A DNA stretch of 64,000 nt, taken from Mucilaginibacter cryoferens (GTDB lineage: Bacteria; Bacteroidota; Bacteroidia; Sphingobacteriales; Sphingobacteriaceae). Below the pieces are notes generated by a model. That model was not told the DNA's origin. It saw only the letters and a list, made by a program, of their open reading frames with translations, and ran no database searches. The stretch lies in the NCBI RefSeq assembly GCF_014205845.1, contig NZ_JACHCR010000006.1, forward strand, positions 1 to 64,000. Reading direction: 5' to 3'. How positions within the stretch are numbered: the first letter of the stretch is position 1; every line of letters begins with the position of its first letter. Made by a program: the position numbers and the translations under genes. Of this stretch, positions 26,201 to 34,485 are shown one piece after another.

Positions 26201-26722
26201 ACCTTTATTGGCAATCCAAATCCTAAATTTACCTATGGCATCACCAACAATTTCTCTTACAAGGCGTTTGATCTGTCGATATTTTTAAATGGCTCTTACG
26301 GTGCAAAAATATTTAACGTTTTAAATTACCAGATAGCCAGCTTAGGAAGTTTATACCAAAATCAGGTAGCTTATGTGGCCAATTTTTGGACACCGGGCAA
26401 CCCAACATCTAATGTGCCGCGCCCTGTTGCCGGCGACAACCCCAACTTGCTTAACTCCGACAGGTTTATTGAAAGCGGATCGTTTTTGAGAATACAAAAT
26501 GTTAGCCTGGGCTATACACTGCCGGGTACATTGGCAAAAAGGGTAAAAATGGAGCGTTTACGCATTTATGTAAGCGGCCAAAACCTTTATGTATTTACAC
26601 CTTATAAAGGCCTCGACCCCGAAATTGGCTCGGTAAATCAAAACGTGTTTTTAACCAACGTTGATCTGGGCAGATTCCCTATCCCCAGAACAATTGTGTT
26701 TGGTGTTAACGCCTCATTTTAA
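23258..26722 (+). CDS. SusC/RagA TonB-dependent transporter with STN domain, SUS locus 2
   Basis: A 1154-residue outer-membrane protein. The N-terminal stretch MYKNITAINCRHRS... precedes the signal peptide core (MKLTIVLWVVAFMQVSATTHAQ from residue 24); a start at that second Met is possible. Then come an STN domain (about 47-120), a CarboxypepD_reg-like domain (about 128-205), the plug (to about 350, with YGSRASNGVIIITTKKGK) and the barrel ending in FGVNASF. It should import oligosaccharides released from a beta-linked plant polysaccharide, judging by the GH10, GH9 and AGE genes around it. The STN domain ties it to the FecR/sigma pair. Confidence 0.95.
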   Translation: MYKNITAINCRHRSCILLKLFKIMKLTIVLWVVAFMQVSATTHAQKVTLNVQNTSLAQVLNNLSQQTGYNFVYSSSMLKSANPVSVTATNEPLKTVLDDCFKDQPLTYVINGNTVVIKQKDQPSSPAPDKVITGLVTDDRGDPLPAVSVKVKGATTISITGTDGKYAIKVADGPQTLVFSYVGFATQEINVNSQTLINVRLVEKPSTLNDVVVIGYGNQRRQDVNGAISSIKAADIANIPQVSVDQLLQGKAAGLTITQNSGGPGSATSVHIRGITSLTLSNEPLYIIDNVPVSGDANNSTTSGRSQQLSPNNGETGVSPLSFLNPSDIESIDVLKDASATAIYGSRASNGVIIITTKKGKNGNFRIGYDGYYGFQEQGKYLPMMNLQQYAKLQNALADVINIPRRGEFANPDLLGKGTDWQDAIFKNAAQQSHQLSFSGAKDNTDYYISTGFLNQDGTVLGNDFKRYNIRTNINSQLKSWFKVGGTMSGAYSFQNTSLSNNTGIIYTALLSAPDQVVYNADGSFAGPQADQVGGQNNPVQQALRITNTLARYNFNGGLYAEIKISKDLTLRSEGNGDINFSAAKLFKPTYNNGPRFVNLTASLQEYNSNSVYWTWKEYLTYSHTFAKKHNFQATAGHELININYKDNSAGIQNFLSNDLQSLSLGDAKTATVSEYIGPTDVLESAFARAIYTFNDKYSFTGTIRADRSSKFAQGHQTGYFPSFAASWRVSEESFWKPIKDVADNVKLRLGYGQTGNQAVPNYLYGSALNAVITGQGNGFGIDKIANPNLTWETAIQTNLGLDFTLFGGRVESAVDFWKKNSKNFLFQAALPAFLVGQTAEYSGTGVISPPYVNGGELKAHGFDISLTTRNIVSKNFKWNTSIVFSHYANKVASLYTGVPFISQNVTTSFLALPVTRTQVGTSVGEFYGYKVKDIFRTADQLRNAPVQFGRPIQTGSGGTYLGDIQYEDINHDGKIDANDQTFIGNPNPKFTYGITNNFSYKAFDLSIFLNGSYGAKIFNVLNYQIASLGSLYQNQVAYVANFWTPGNPTSNVPRPVAGDNPNLLNSDRFIESGSFLRIQNVSLGYTLPGTLAKRVKMERLRIYVSGQNLYVFTPYKGLDPEIGSVNQNVFLTNVDLGRFPIPRTIVFGVNASF

Positions 26723-26741
26723 CGTATAGAATAATTGAAAT

Positions 26742-28412
26742 ATGAAAAGATATAGAAAATATTTAATCATGCTCGCAGTTGCATCGGGTGTTATGTTCAG
26801 CAGCTGTAATAAAGAGTATTTTAACCGTCCTCCAAAAAGTCAGATCACGGTAGATAACTTTTATCAAAATGCCGACCAGGTAAATGCCAGTACCTTATTA
26901 TTGTACAGCGCCCCCTGGTTTGGGTATTCTGGTAAAGGTGGCTGGTCTATTACCGAATTAGGCGGAGGAAACGGCCGGACTTATTCGTCAGACATCATCA
27001 ACTTCCAGGATTTTTCTGTCACTGCAACCAACTTTGAAATATCAGCCGTATGGAACTCATTATATATTGAAGTTGCACAGGCTAATGCCGTTATCAACAA
27101 CTTACCTGTAAAGGTGCCTGCCTCTGTTGATAAAGCTGTGGTAAATAACGCGTTGGGCGAAGCTCATTTATGGCGGGCACTTGCCTATTTTCACCTGGTT
27201 AGGGTTTTTGGCGGTGTACCTATAATTGAAAATACTTTTGATTATATAACAGATTACCAGGTGCCGCGAAACCATGTTACAGATGTTTACAAGTTTATTG
27301 TGAACGACCTGAAATTTGCCGAAGCTAATTGTACCGCTAAAATAAGGAGCGGTAATTCGCCGGGAAATGCTAAGGTATCCAGCGGATCAGCATCCGCATT
27401 ATTAGCCAAAGTATACCTTTATATGCAGGATTACACCAACGCCCTGGCCGAGGCTAACAAAGTGATCAATAGCGGCGAGTTTAAATTATACGGTATTGAT
27501 GTCCCCGGAAAAGGGTTTGCCGATCTTTTTCTAACCGCAAATAACAACAACGAAGAATCTATTGTAGCCTTGCAATGGGCAGGCAATGGTGGTTATGGTA
27601 AAGGAAATCCTTTCCAGGCTGCGGTAGCCTATAGCAGCCAGATCACCGGAACAGGCGACGGGTATGGACAGATGGGCCCAACTTTTGATTTGCAGGATAA
27701 ATATGATCCAAGCGATTTGCGCAGAAAACCAACTATTATGTTACCCGGCGATAAATATCCAGAGATCAACCAGTCTTCGGGAGGGTATACGCTTCCGGTT
27801 GATGCAAGTTCGCAGGGTACACACGCGCAGGTGAAAAAATACGTGGTTGGTACTCCGGCAGATAATGGTGGAGTAGGCGGCGCTCAATCGTCTGCAAACA
27901 ATACCTACCTGATGCGTTACGCCGAATTATTTCTGATTAAGGCCGAAGCCATTATGGCGGGTGCAAAAACAAGCACCAATGCTGATGCTTTAGCAGCAAT
28001 TAACACTATCAGGACAAGAGCGGGGCTTGCCAATTTAACGGTTATTGATCGCTCTGGTTTTGTTACCAATCCCAACTATGTTGCGGGCAGTAACAAAAAA
28101 GGCGAACACTGGCCCACCAATTACCAGGATGATCTGTTGGACGAGCGCCGCCGCGAGTTTGCTTTTGAAAACGATTACTTTTTTGATCTGATGCGTTTGG
28201 ATGGTTACAATAAAACCTCACATCCATTGGCTATGCAAATTATTAAGCAACAGGATAAAGGCACTTCTGATGGTGCAACTCCTTACAACCGTTACGGAAA
28301 CGGGTATCTGACCAATATAACCGATGCGAGTTTTGTGTTCCCTATTCCGGCTACAGAAACGGCTGCAGATCCTAAATTAAACGATGCCCCGGTTCCTTAT
28401 AATTTTAAATAA
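26742..28412 (+). CDS. SusD/RagB outer-membrane lipoprotein, SUS locus 2
   Basis: A 556-residue lipoprotein (lipobox FSSC, Cys22) with the SusD hallmarks AHLWRALAYFHLVRVFGGVPII (about 145-166) and DERRREFAFENDYFFDLMRLDGY (about 467-489). It follows SusC by 19 bp and forms the surface substrate-binding lid of that transporter. It is somewhat longer than SusD 1 and 3 because of loops between the TPR units and the C-terminal part. Confidence 0.95.
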   Translation: MKRYRKYLIMLAVASGVMFSSCNKEYFNRPPKSQITVDNFYQNADQVNASTLLLYSAPWFGYSGKGGWSITELGGGNGRTYSSDIINFQDFSVTATNFEISAVWNSLYIEVAQANAVINNLPVKVPASVDKAVVNNALGEAHLWRALAYFHLVRVFGGVPIIENTFDYITDYQVPRNHVTDVYKFIVNDLKFAEANCTAKIRSGNSPGNAKVSSGSASALLAKVYLYMQDYTNALAEANKVINSGEFKLYGIDVPGKGFADLFLTANNNNEESIVALQWAGNGGYGKGNPFQAAVAYSSQITGTGDGYGQMGPTFDLQDKYDPSDLRRKPTIMLPGDKYPEINQSSGGYTLPVDASSQGTHAQVKKYVVGTPADNGGVGGAQSSANNTYLMRYAELFLIKAEAIMAGAKTSTNADALAAINTIRTRAGLANLTVIDRSGFVTNPNYVAGSNKKGEHWPTNYQDDLLDERRREFAFENDYFFDLMRLDGYNKTSHPLAMQIIKQQDKGTSDGATPYNRYGNGYLTNITDASFVFPIPATETAADPKLNDAPVPYNFK

Positions 28413-28427
28413 GTCAATATTATTATC

Positions 28428-29585
28428 ATGAAATTAAATATAAAATTTATTTACCTGGTACTCTCCGTGTTTATGGTTTGGAGCTTACCGGCCTGTAAAA
28501 AGGATGCAGCGGGTGTAAAAGGTTTGCCAACAGTTACCCGGGTACGTTTGTTAAGTAAAACAGATACAGTTAGGGATGTTATCCATCCTATAACCCTTGA
28601 TTCTATCAGCGTTTACGATCAATCGCGCCTTGCTCCGTTTGATTCTACAGTAACATCCGGTAGGCTGGGTGTGCAGTATGCCATAGTGGGGGCCAATTTT
28701 TTAACTACCAAATCGGTATCGTTCAACGGTGTATCCATTTATTTTAATCCGGGTTTACTAACCGATAAAATCATCATTGTAACTTTGCCAACCACACTTC
28801 CGTATGGCCCGGCTCAGTCTAATAAATTAACCATCGTTACCAAATACGGTTCGGTTGATTTCCCTTTCGGCATACTACAACCGGCACCGGTTATCACCAG
28901 CTTTACGCCAATGTCTGGCAGCGCGGGCGATATAGTAACCATAACAGGAACTATATTCGATAATACCTCTGCGGTGCATTTTGATACCATAGCTGCCCAA
29001 ATTGTAGGTACACCCACATCAACACAAGTACAGGTACGCGTGCCTGCAGGTGTGGTAAAATCTTATCTGTACGTTACAACACCAGGCGGTACTGCAAAAT
29101 CAATCGATTCATTTGGTATTCCGGCACCGGTATATAAGGTGTGGGTTTATGATGATGCCTTTGCCGCAAACTGGACTTTTGGTGGTTACAGCACCACGCG
29201 CGATGCCGCAAATAAAGAACATCCTAACCGTGGGCTTTACGCTATAAAAGCTACCGCAGATGATCCTGCAAATATTTATGGTGGTTTTACGGTTGGTTAC
29301 AAAGATGCCAGCGGCAATGGTTTAAACGTTGCTGCTTTGGGCATAACCTCTGTCCAGTTCTTTTTGTATGGCGATGTTGCCTCTGATGGTAAAACTGTGC
29401 AGCTATATGTTAACGGCGCGTACAGTGTTGCTGTACAGGCAAAAATTAAAGGTGGCGTGTATACCAAGGTAACTATCCCCTTAAGTTCTTTAGGCAACCC
29501 AACCGTGATTACCGAAATAGCTATTCAAAACGTAAGTGGCAGCGTTCCGCTTACCTACTATGTTGATGACATAGGCTTTTTTTAG
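28428..29585 (+). CDS. IPT/TIG-domain lipoprotein, SusE/F-like surface glycan-binding protein
   Basis: A 385-residue lipoprotein (lipobox LPAC, Cys23). An Ig-like region covers about 30-150, a clear IPT/TIG domain about 151-230 (PAPVITSFTPMSGSAGDIVTITG...), and a C-terminal beta-sandwich about 235-385. The last resembles carbohydrate-binding jelly rolls (NWTFGGYSTTRD, VQFFLYGDVASDGKTVQLYVNG, PLTYYVDDIGFF). It has no catalytic motif. Its place between SusD and the xylanase is the SusE/SusF slot, so surface capture of polysaccharide is the likely role. It starts 15 bp after SusD. Confidence 0.85.
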   Translation: MKLNIKFIYLVLSVFMVWSLPACKKDAAGVKGLPTVTRVRLLSKTDTVRDVIHPITLDSISVYDQSRLAPFDSTVTSGRLGVQYAIVGANFLTTKSVSFNGVSIYFNPGLLTDKIIIVTLPTTLPYGPAQSNKLTIVTKYGSVDFPFGILQPAPVITSFTPMSGSAGDIVTITGTIFDNTSAVHFDTIAAQIVGTPTSTQVQVRVPAGVVKSYLYVTTPGGTAKSIDSFGIPAPVYKVWVYDDAFAANWTFGGYSTTRDAANKEHPNRGLYAIKATADDPANIYGGFTVGYKDASGNGLNVAALGITSVQFFLYGDVASDGKTVQLYVNGAYSVAVQAKIKGGVYTKVTIPLSSLGNPTVITEIAIQNVSGSVPLTYYVDDIGFF

Positions 29586-29658
29586 TAGTAGAGACTCAGG
29601 CGTTGCCATTAGGTGGCGTTTGAGCTCATTTAAAACACGATGTAAACTTAAAACGTAA

Positions 29659-31338
29659 ATGAAAAATTCATTCCAAATATTACGGCTATCAATAGCAGGT
29701 ATGTGCCTGCTATGTGTTTCGGCCTGTAAAAAACAAAATTTCGATAATGTACAGGTACCAGACATACCGTTAATTACCAGTACAGGCATTACAAACCCTG
29801 CAGATACCGCGGGCGTGCTTAAAACACTTACAGCAGGTAGTTTTACCAATATGGGTATGGCAGTAACTTATCAGCCCATGTTAAATAATGCCAAATATTT
29901 AGCTACCGTAAAAACACATGCTAATATTGTAACTTTTGGCAACGAGCTTAAAGAAGGCAGTGTAGTTACCAATACGGGCGTATACAATTATACCACCGCC
30001 GATGCTTTGTATGACATTTGCGCCGCTAACGGTTTGCAGGTTTACGGCCACACCCTGGTTTGGCACTCGCAACAAAACAGCACCTACCTTAATTCGCTTA
30101 TAGCGGCGGTACCAACCTCACCGGTAATTACAAATGTGCTGGCAAATGGCGGATTCGAACTGGGAAGCGGTAACTCGTTTACCAATTGGTCGGCTTACAA
30201 CGGTTCTGCTTCTTTTTCGGCAGGCTCTGGTCCGGATGAAGTAAGAACGGGTAACAGATCATTAAAAGTTACTGTGGCTGCCAATGGGCAGGCCTATGCT
30301 GTACAGCTGGCCAGCGACCTTTTTGCAACTACAGTTGGCACCACCTACACCATGACCTTTTATATTAAAGCCGCTACGGCAGGAGGGAAGATGCGCATAT
30401 CTACAGGCACAACCGCGCAGTATTCTGCCGATTATAATGTAACCACCTCCTGGGCGCCATACACTTATACCTTTGCTGCAAAAGACGCCGAAACCAGGGT
30501 GTTAATTGATATTGGTTATGCTGCAAACACTTATTTTGTTGATGATGTAACGGTAACCGGCCCCGCAAGCGGCAGCAGTAGCAGGGAATTAACCGCTGCT
30601 GAAAAAACAACCATCATAGATAATGAGATGAAAAGGTACATTACCACAACCATACAGCATTATGCCGGTAAAATAAAAGTTTGGGATGTGGTAAATGAGC
30701 CTTTTATTAACAATGGCGCAGTACGTACCAATACCAATTATACCATACCCACCGCCAACGCCAACAGCGAATTTTTGTACGCCCAATATATTGGCAGCAA
30801 TTACGACCAGAATAATTATGTGTTGAAAGCATTCCAATATGCCAAAGCAGCCGATCCAACGGTATTACGGTTTATTAACGACTACAACCTGGAGACCTCC
30901 AAAGCCAAAGCGGATTCGATGGTGGCCTTAGTGAATTTTATTAACAAGCAAGGGGCTTTGGTAGATGGTATAGGTACACAAATGCATATTGCCTACAATA
31001 CCCCGCATGTTGGTATCGATTACGCGTTTAAGGCCCTGGCTGCAACTGGTTTAAAGATCAGGATATCGGAGTTGGATGTTGTTGTTAATACATCAAAATC
31101 TGCTACTTATGTGCCGAGTATCACCATACAGAATTTGCAGGCCGATATGTACAAGTACGTTATTCAATCGTATCTGAAAAACGTACCCGCAACGCAACGC
31201 TACGGTGTTACCGTTTGGGGCGTAGCCGATACAGATAGCTGGTTAAATGTATCTGCATCACCGGACATTCCACTTTTATTTGATAAAAACTACAGTAAGA
31301 AGTACGCTTTTGCCGGTTTTATACAGGGATTGAAGTAG
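29659..31338 (+). CDS. GH10 endo-beta-1,4-xylanase lipoprotein with an internal CBM
   Basis: A 559-residue lipoprotein (Cys23 in SAC). The GH10 barrel is split: the first part (about 50-155) contains VTFGNELK and HTLVWHSQ (131-138). A carbohydrate-binding module of the CBM4/9/22 fold (about 158-302, NGGFELGS ... TYFVDDVTV) interrupts it, and the barrel resumes at about 310-559. The acid/base is E347 in VWDVVNEPF and the nucleophile E471 in RISELDV; both are present. It should cut internal beta-1,4-xylosidic bonds at the cell surface. The inserted CBM layout is known from Bacteroides GH10 enzymes. It is the last gene before a strong terminator. Confidence 0.95.
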   Translation: MKNSFQILRLSIAGMCLLCVSACKKQNFDNVQVPDIPLITSTGITNPADTAGVLKTLTAGSFTNMGMAVTYQPMLNNAKYLATVKTHANIVTFGNELKEGSVVTNTGVYNYTTADALYDICAANGLQVYGHTLVWHSQQNSTYLNSLIAAVPTSPVITNVLANGGFELGSGNSFTNWSAYNGSASFSAGSGPDEVRTGNRSLKVTVAANGQAYAVQLASDLFATTVGTTYTMTFYIKAATAGGKMRISTGTTAQYSADYNVTTSWAPYTYTFAAKDAETRVLIDIGYAANTYFVDDVTVTGPASGSSSRELTAAEKTTIIDNEMKRYITTTIQHYAGKIKVWDVVNEPFINNGAVRTNTNYTIPTANANSEFLYAQYIGSNYDQNNYVLKAFQYAKAADPTVLRFINDYNLETSKAKADSMVALVNFINKQGALVDGIGTQMHIAYNTPHVGIDYAFKALAATGLKIRISELDVVVNTSKSATYVPSITIQNLQADMYKYVIQSYLKNVPATQRYGVTVWGVADTDSWLNVSASPDIPLLFDKNYSKKYAFAGFIQGLK

Positions 31339-31360
31339 TAATTAAAATCTCTTTTATTTT

Positions 31361-31400
31361 AAACGGGGCAGGTTCTTAAACAGAGCTTGCCCCGTTTGTA
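31361..31400 (+). terminator. terminator of SUS locus 2
   Basis: The stem AACGGGGCAGGTTC pairs with GAGCTTGCCCCGTT around the loop TTAAACA, followed by a short T-run. It lies 24 bp after the GH10 stop and closes the operon. Confidence 0.8.
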
Positions 31401-31505
31401 TAAATGCCAATGTATTCTGCAGTAAACGGATATTGTTGAGGCACCAATATCAGGCTGTTTAAATCTCCATAGTATAATAGATGGGGCAACATTTGGTCTA
31501 TTTGA

Positions 31506-31513
31506 TATCTTTG
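31506..31513 (+). promoter_or_regulatory. TAnnTTTG -7 box before the 72-aa gene
   Basis: TATCTTTG lies 4 bp before the ATG at 31518. It implies a very short leader, a form often seen in Bacteroidota. No -33 TTG sits at the proper distance. Confidence 0.45.
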
Positions 31514-31517
31514 CGGC

Positions 31518-31736
31518 ATGGCAGATAAATTAGAAGCGCATTACCAGAACCGTGTATATTATTTTACGCTTAAAGAAGGAAAGCCGGGAGAGATCAGCAT
31601 AGATATGTATAGTACGCCTTACATATTTGTTAAAAAAGGCGATAAGTGGGTTAATCACGCTTTCAATAGAATGGATATGGGCGACGGGCTTATAGCAGCG
31701 GTAATTGTTGCGGCAACCAGCCAGGTGGCACTATAG
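31518..31736 (+). CDS. small hypothetical protein
   Basis: A 72-residue protein without a signal peptide. It reads like one small beta-rich domain (YYFTLKEGKPGEISIDMYSTPYIFVKKGDKWVNH) followed by a hydrophobic C-terminal segment (GLIAAVIVAATSQVAL). It has its own -7 box and lies between the SUS 2 terminator and a convergent gene. The family is not recognised. Expression is supported only by the promoter-like box and sensible codon use. Confidence 0.55.
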   Translation: MADKLEAHYQNRVYYFTLKEGKPGEISIDMYSTPYIFVKKGDKWVNHAFNRMDMGDGLIAAVIVAATSQVAL

Positions 31737-31770
31737 TAGTGCTTATTTAACAGATATGCATATTTAAAAT

Positions 31771-33666
31771 CTACCTGATAACAGTTACACTGCCCGATAA
31801 TGGTTTATTGCCATTTTTAAGGTTAACAATGTAGTAATAGGTAGCCGTTGGAACACTTTTACCATTAAAAGTACCATTCCAGGGAATGCTGTAACCAATT
31901 GACCTGAACAGCCTTTGGCCATACCTGTTAAATATCTCTACGGTATTATTAGGGTATGCATTTATGTTTTGTATTACCCAAAGATCATTTGTACCATCAC
32001 CGTTTGGAGAAAAGGTGTTTGGGATAATAATACCGCCCGGAGTTACAGGTGGTGTTGGCGAAGGCTCTACAGTGATGGAAAATGTAAGAGGCTGGCCGGT
32101 ACATTCGTTATCGTTGTATATGGCCATATAGCTGCCGCCCGGCTGCACGGCAATCGGTTGTATAGTGGTATTGGTAGCTGCATCTATAACAGATATATAG
32201 GCCGAAAGCGAATTGACAACATAAACTTTACTGCCATCGCTGTTTACCGTTATGCCTGCGGGCGTATCGCCAACATCTACAGTGGTTATTATACCATTGG
32301 TTAACGCATTTATAACGGTAACTTTTTTTGTTGTGGGGTTTGATACATACAACCTAGTGCCATCGGGGCTTATTGCCATGTTGCCTGCAGGCGTAAAAAC
32401 ATCAATTTTATAGGCTACAAATCTGCCGGCAATATCAATTACGGCTATATCATGCGAATTATAGTTAGCCACATACATTGTTTTGTTATCGGGGCTTATA
32501 ACTATACTAACCGGGTTTGTACCGGTAACTAAACCGTACTCAAATATACCACCGGCTATGTCATAAAACTGAACCGCGTTTGCACCCGAGTTAATGATGT
32601 ATAGTTTTTTACCATCGGCGCTTATGGCCATGTCATTGGGGTTAAGCCCTGTGGAAACTACTTTTACAGATGCGTAGGTACTGGTATTAATAATGTTTAA
32701 CTGGCTGGATGTACCACCGGCAACAAACAGCCTGCTGCCATCCGGGCTTATAGCCATGGCGGTTGGGTAAGTCCCTGCCGGGAAACTAGTTAGCACCTTA
32801 TTAGTAGCGGTACTAATTACAGATACCGTATTGGAGCCCTGGTTAGCCACATAAAGCAGGCTTTTATCGGGGCTAAATACCAACCTTAACGGGCTTGAGT
32901 TTGCCGGTATTCCCTGGGTAATAACCTGTTCTTCCTTGTTGGTAATGGTATTGATGAGTGAAACCGAATTTGCCGCCGCGTTGGGCGCGTAAGCATAAGT
33001 TGCAGGCACCGGGTTAACGGTAATATTGGCAGTAACCGCCACAGTCCCTGTGTTTATTGCTGTAAATTGAGCAATGTTGCCGGTACCGCCGGGGCCTAAG
33101 CCAATGGTGGTGTTGTCATTTGTCCATACGTAGCTGCCGGCTGTGCCTGTAAAATTAACAGCATCTGTAAGCTGCCCGTTTTGCTTAATTTGGTTGGCTA
33201 TGGGGTTAATTACCGGCAACGGATTAACATGGCCCGTTACCTTCGCCGCTTGGCTAACTGAGCCCGAACTCAGCATTACATTGCCCGAGATATTACCCGT
33301 TGCTGCCTGTGCCGATGAGCGTACATAAACCACCACATTGGAAACAGATCCCGATATTTGGGTAAGTACTATGCCGGTATCATAAGTACCATTAGCTGCA
33401 AGCGAAACTTCAAAATTGGCGGGTGCCGTTACTGCTACATCGGCCGATAAGCCACTTGCCGAAACGGTAAATTGCTGTATAGCCGGACTTACAGAAGCCT
33501 CACCTTCGCAGGCCGAAATAACGCCCGTGGCATTGCCAACAATAAGTTGTGGTGTGGCTGTAATAGAAAGTGGATTATTTAACCGATGGCCCGGCTGCGC
33601 CCCAAACCCGGTAGTGAAGGAAAATAGAAATACAATTATATTTATTAAACGCAGATATTTTTTCAT
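31771..33666 (-). CDS. T9SS-exported YVTN beta-propeller protein with type B sorting domain
   Basis: The ATG at 33666 gives 631 residues with a signal peptide (MKKYLRLINIIVFLFSFTTGFGAQ). Then come an Ig-like repeat region (about 40-210), a seven-bladed YVTN/NHL-type propeller (about 215-525, with repeats such as VSVISTATNKVLTSFPAGTYPTAMAISPDGSRLFVA) and a C-terminal gliding-motility-associated domain (about 545-631, PNTFSPNGDGTNDLWVIQNI ... VEIFNRYG). That last domain directs secretion by the type IX system, so the protein should reach the surface or medium. Its ligand is unknown; an adhesive role is plausible. Confidence 0.88.
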   Translation of the reverse strand: MKKYLRLINIIVFLFSFTTGFGAQPGHRLNNPLSITATPQLIVGNATGVISACEGEASVSPAIQQFTVSASGLSADVAVTAPANFEVSLAANGTYDTGIVLTQISGSVSNVVVYVRSSAQAATGNISGNVMLSSGSVSQAAKVTGHVNPLPVINPIANQIKQNGQLTDAVNFTGTAGSYVWTNDNTTIGLGPGGTGNIAQFTAINTGTVAVTANITVNPVPATYAYAPNAAANSVSLINTITNKEEQVITQGIPANSSPLRLVFSPDKSLLYVANQGSNTVSVISTATNKVLTSFPAGTYPTAMAISPDGSRLFVAGGTSSQLNIINTSTYASVKVVSTGLNPNDMAISADGKKLYIINSGANAVQFYDIAGGIFEYGLVTGTNPVSIVISPDNKTMYVANYNSHDIAVIDIAGRFVAYKIDVFTPAGNMAISPDGTRLYVSNPTTKKVTVINALTNGIITTVDVGDTPAGITVNSDGSKVYVVNSLSAYISVIDAATNTTIQPIAVQPGGSYMAIYNDNECTGQPLTFSITVEPSPTPPVTPGGIIIPNTFSPNGDGTNDLWVIQNINAYPNNTVEIFNRYGQRLFRSIGYSIPWNGTFNGKSVPTATYYYIVNLKNGNKPLSGSVTVIR

Positions 33667-33774
33667 GAAGCTAATTCGCCTGCAATTTAAAAAGAACATT
33701 GTATACTGTAATGTTTTTTAAAGCGGGTAAATATAAAGCTATTAAAGGGAGAATAATAACGCAGATCCTTTAGG

Positions 33775-33978
33775 CAGGGCAATCGCTTTTAAAAAGGAGG
33801 CGCCTACGGAGCCCTGAAAAACAGGGCATTTCACTATAAACACCTAACTCCGCTGGAGTTGGGAATAATTGATTGCCTTCACTCCGTAGGAGTAAGGTGT
33901 TTATAGCATGTAAAAAAACAAATGCTGGGCTCTGTAGGTGCCTCCTGTCCGTTTTTAATTTTAAAAGCGATTTTTCTG
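33775..33978. mobile_element. MITE-like nested palindrome with flanking direct repeats
   Basis: The ends CAGGGCAATCGCTTTTA (33775-33791) and the complement of TAAAAGCGATTTTTCTG (33962-33978) are inverted repeats. An inner inverted repeat of CTATAAACACCT (33834-33845 / 33895-33906) and ACTCC-GGAGT hairpins make the whole 204 bp foldable. The 9-mer ATCCTTTAG flanks both sides (33765-33773 and 33979-33987, the left copy one base away), which suits a target duplication. There is no coding capacity. It lies in the 357-bp gap between the YVTN gene and marR. Confidence 0.6.
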
Positions 33979-34023
33979 ATCCTTTAGATATTTAAATACC
34001 AGTTGAGCAACTAACTGCCATAC

Positions 34024-34482
34024 TTAACCATTTGGCGCAATTTGTATTAAAGCATCACCCTGGCTAACCAGGTTTTGCCTTATCGCTTCAGATACTTCAA
34101 AAAAGATATTAAGCTTTTCTTCACTGATGCCGGCTTCGGCCAGTTCGTTAATTTGCTCAATTTTGGTTTCTATAAATGGAATGTATAACCGGGCGTCGGC
34201 CGATAAGAAAACATAATGCTGTCTCTTATCGGCCGGGTTTCTTTTAATGGTTACCAGTTGTTTTTCTGTGAGATAGAAAATAATATTTGCCATGCGCGAT
34301 TTATCAACATGCAGCAGCCCGGCCAGTTCATTTTGTGTTATGGGCTGTTGATGTTTGGCCAAAATCAACAATACTTCGTAATGATGATTCACCTGTATAG
34401 AAGATAACTCGCGCGATAGATTTCTGTTATACAGGTAATCTATCTGCCTTAAACTGCGCGAAATGAACTGGGCACGTTTCAT
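34024..34482 (-). CDS. MarR-family transcriptional regulator
   Basis: A 152-residue winged-helix protein. The DNA-binding part (about 45-110) includes ITQNELAGLLHVDKSRMANIIFYLTEKQLVTIKRNPADKRQHYVFLS, the standard MarR recognition helix and wing with the D-K-R basic motif. It starts 3 bp after the second RND gene and is the last gene of the five-gene efflux operon, so it probably represses that operon and releases it on drug or phenolic binding. A possible operator is the palindrome at 43874-43896. Confidence 0.88.
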   Translation of the reverse strand: MKRAQFISRSLRQIDYLYNRNLSRELSSIQVNHHYEVLLILAKHQQPITQNELAGLLHVDKSRMANIIFYLTEKQLVTIKRNPADKRQHYVFLSADARLYIPFIETKIEQINELAEAGISEEKLNIFFEVSEAIRQNLVSQGDALIQIAPNG

Positions 34483-34485
34483 CGT

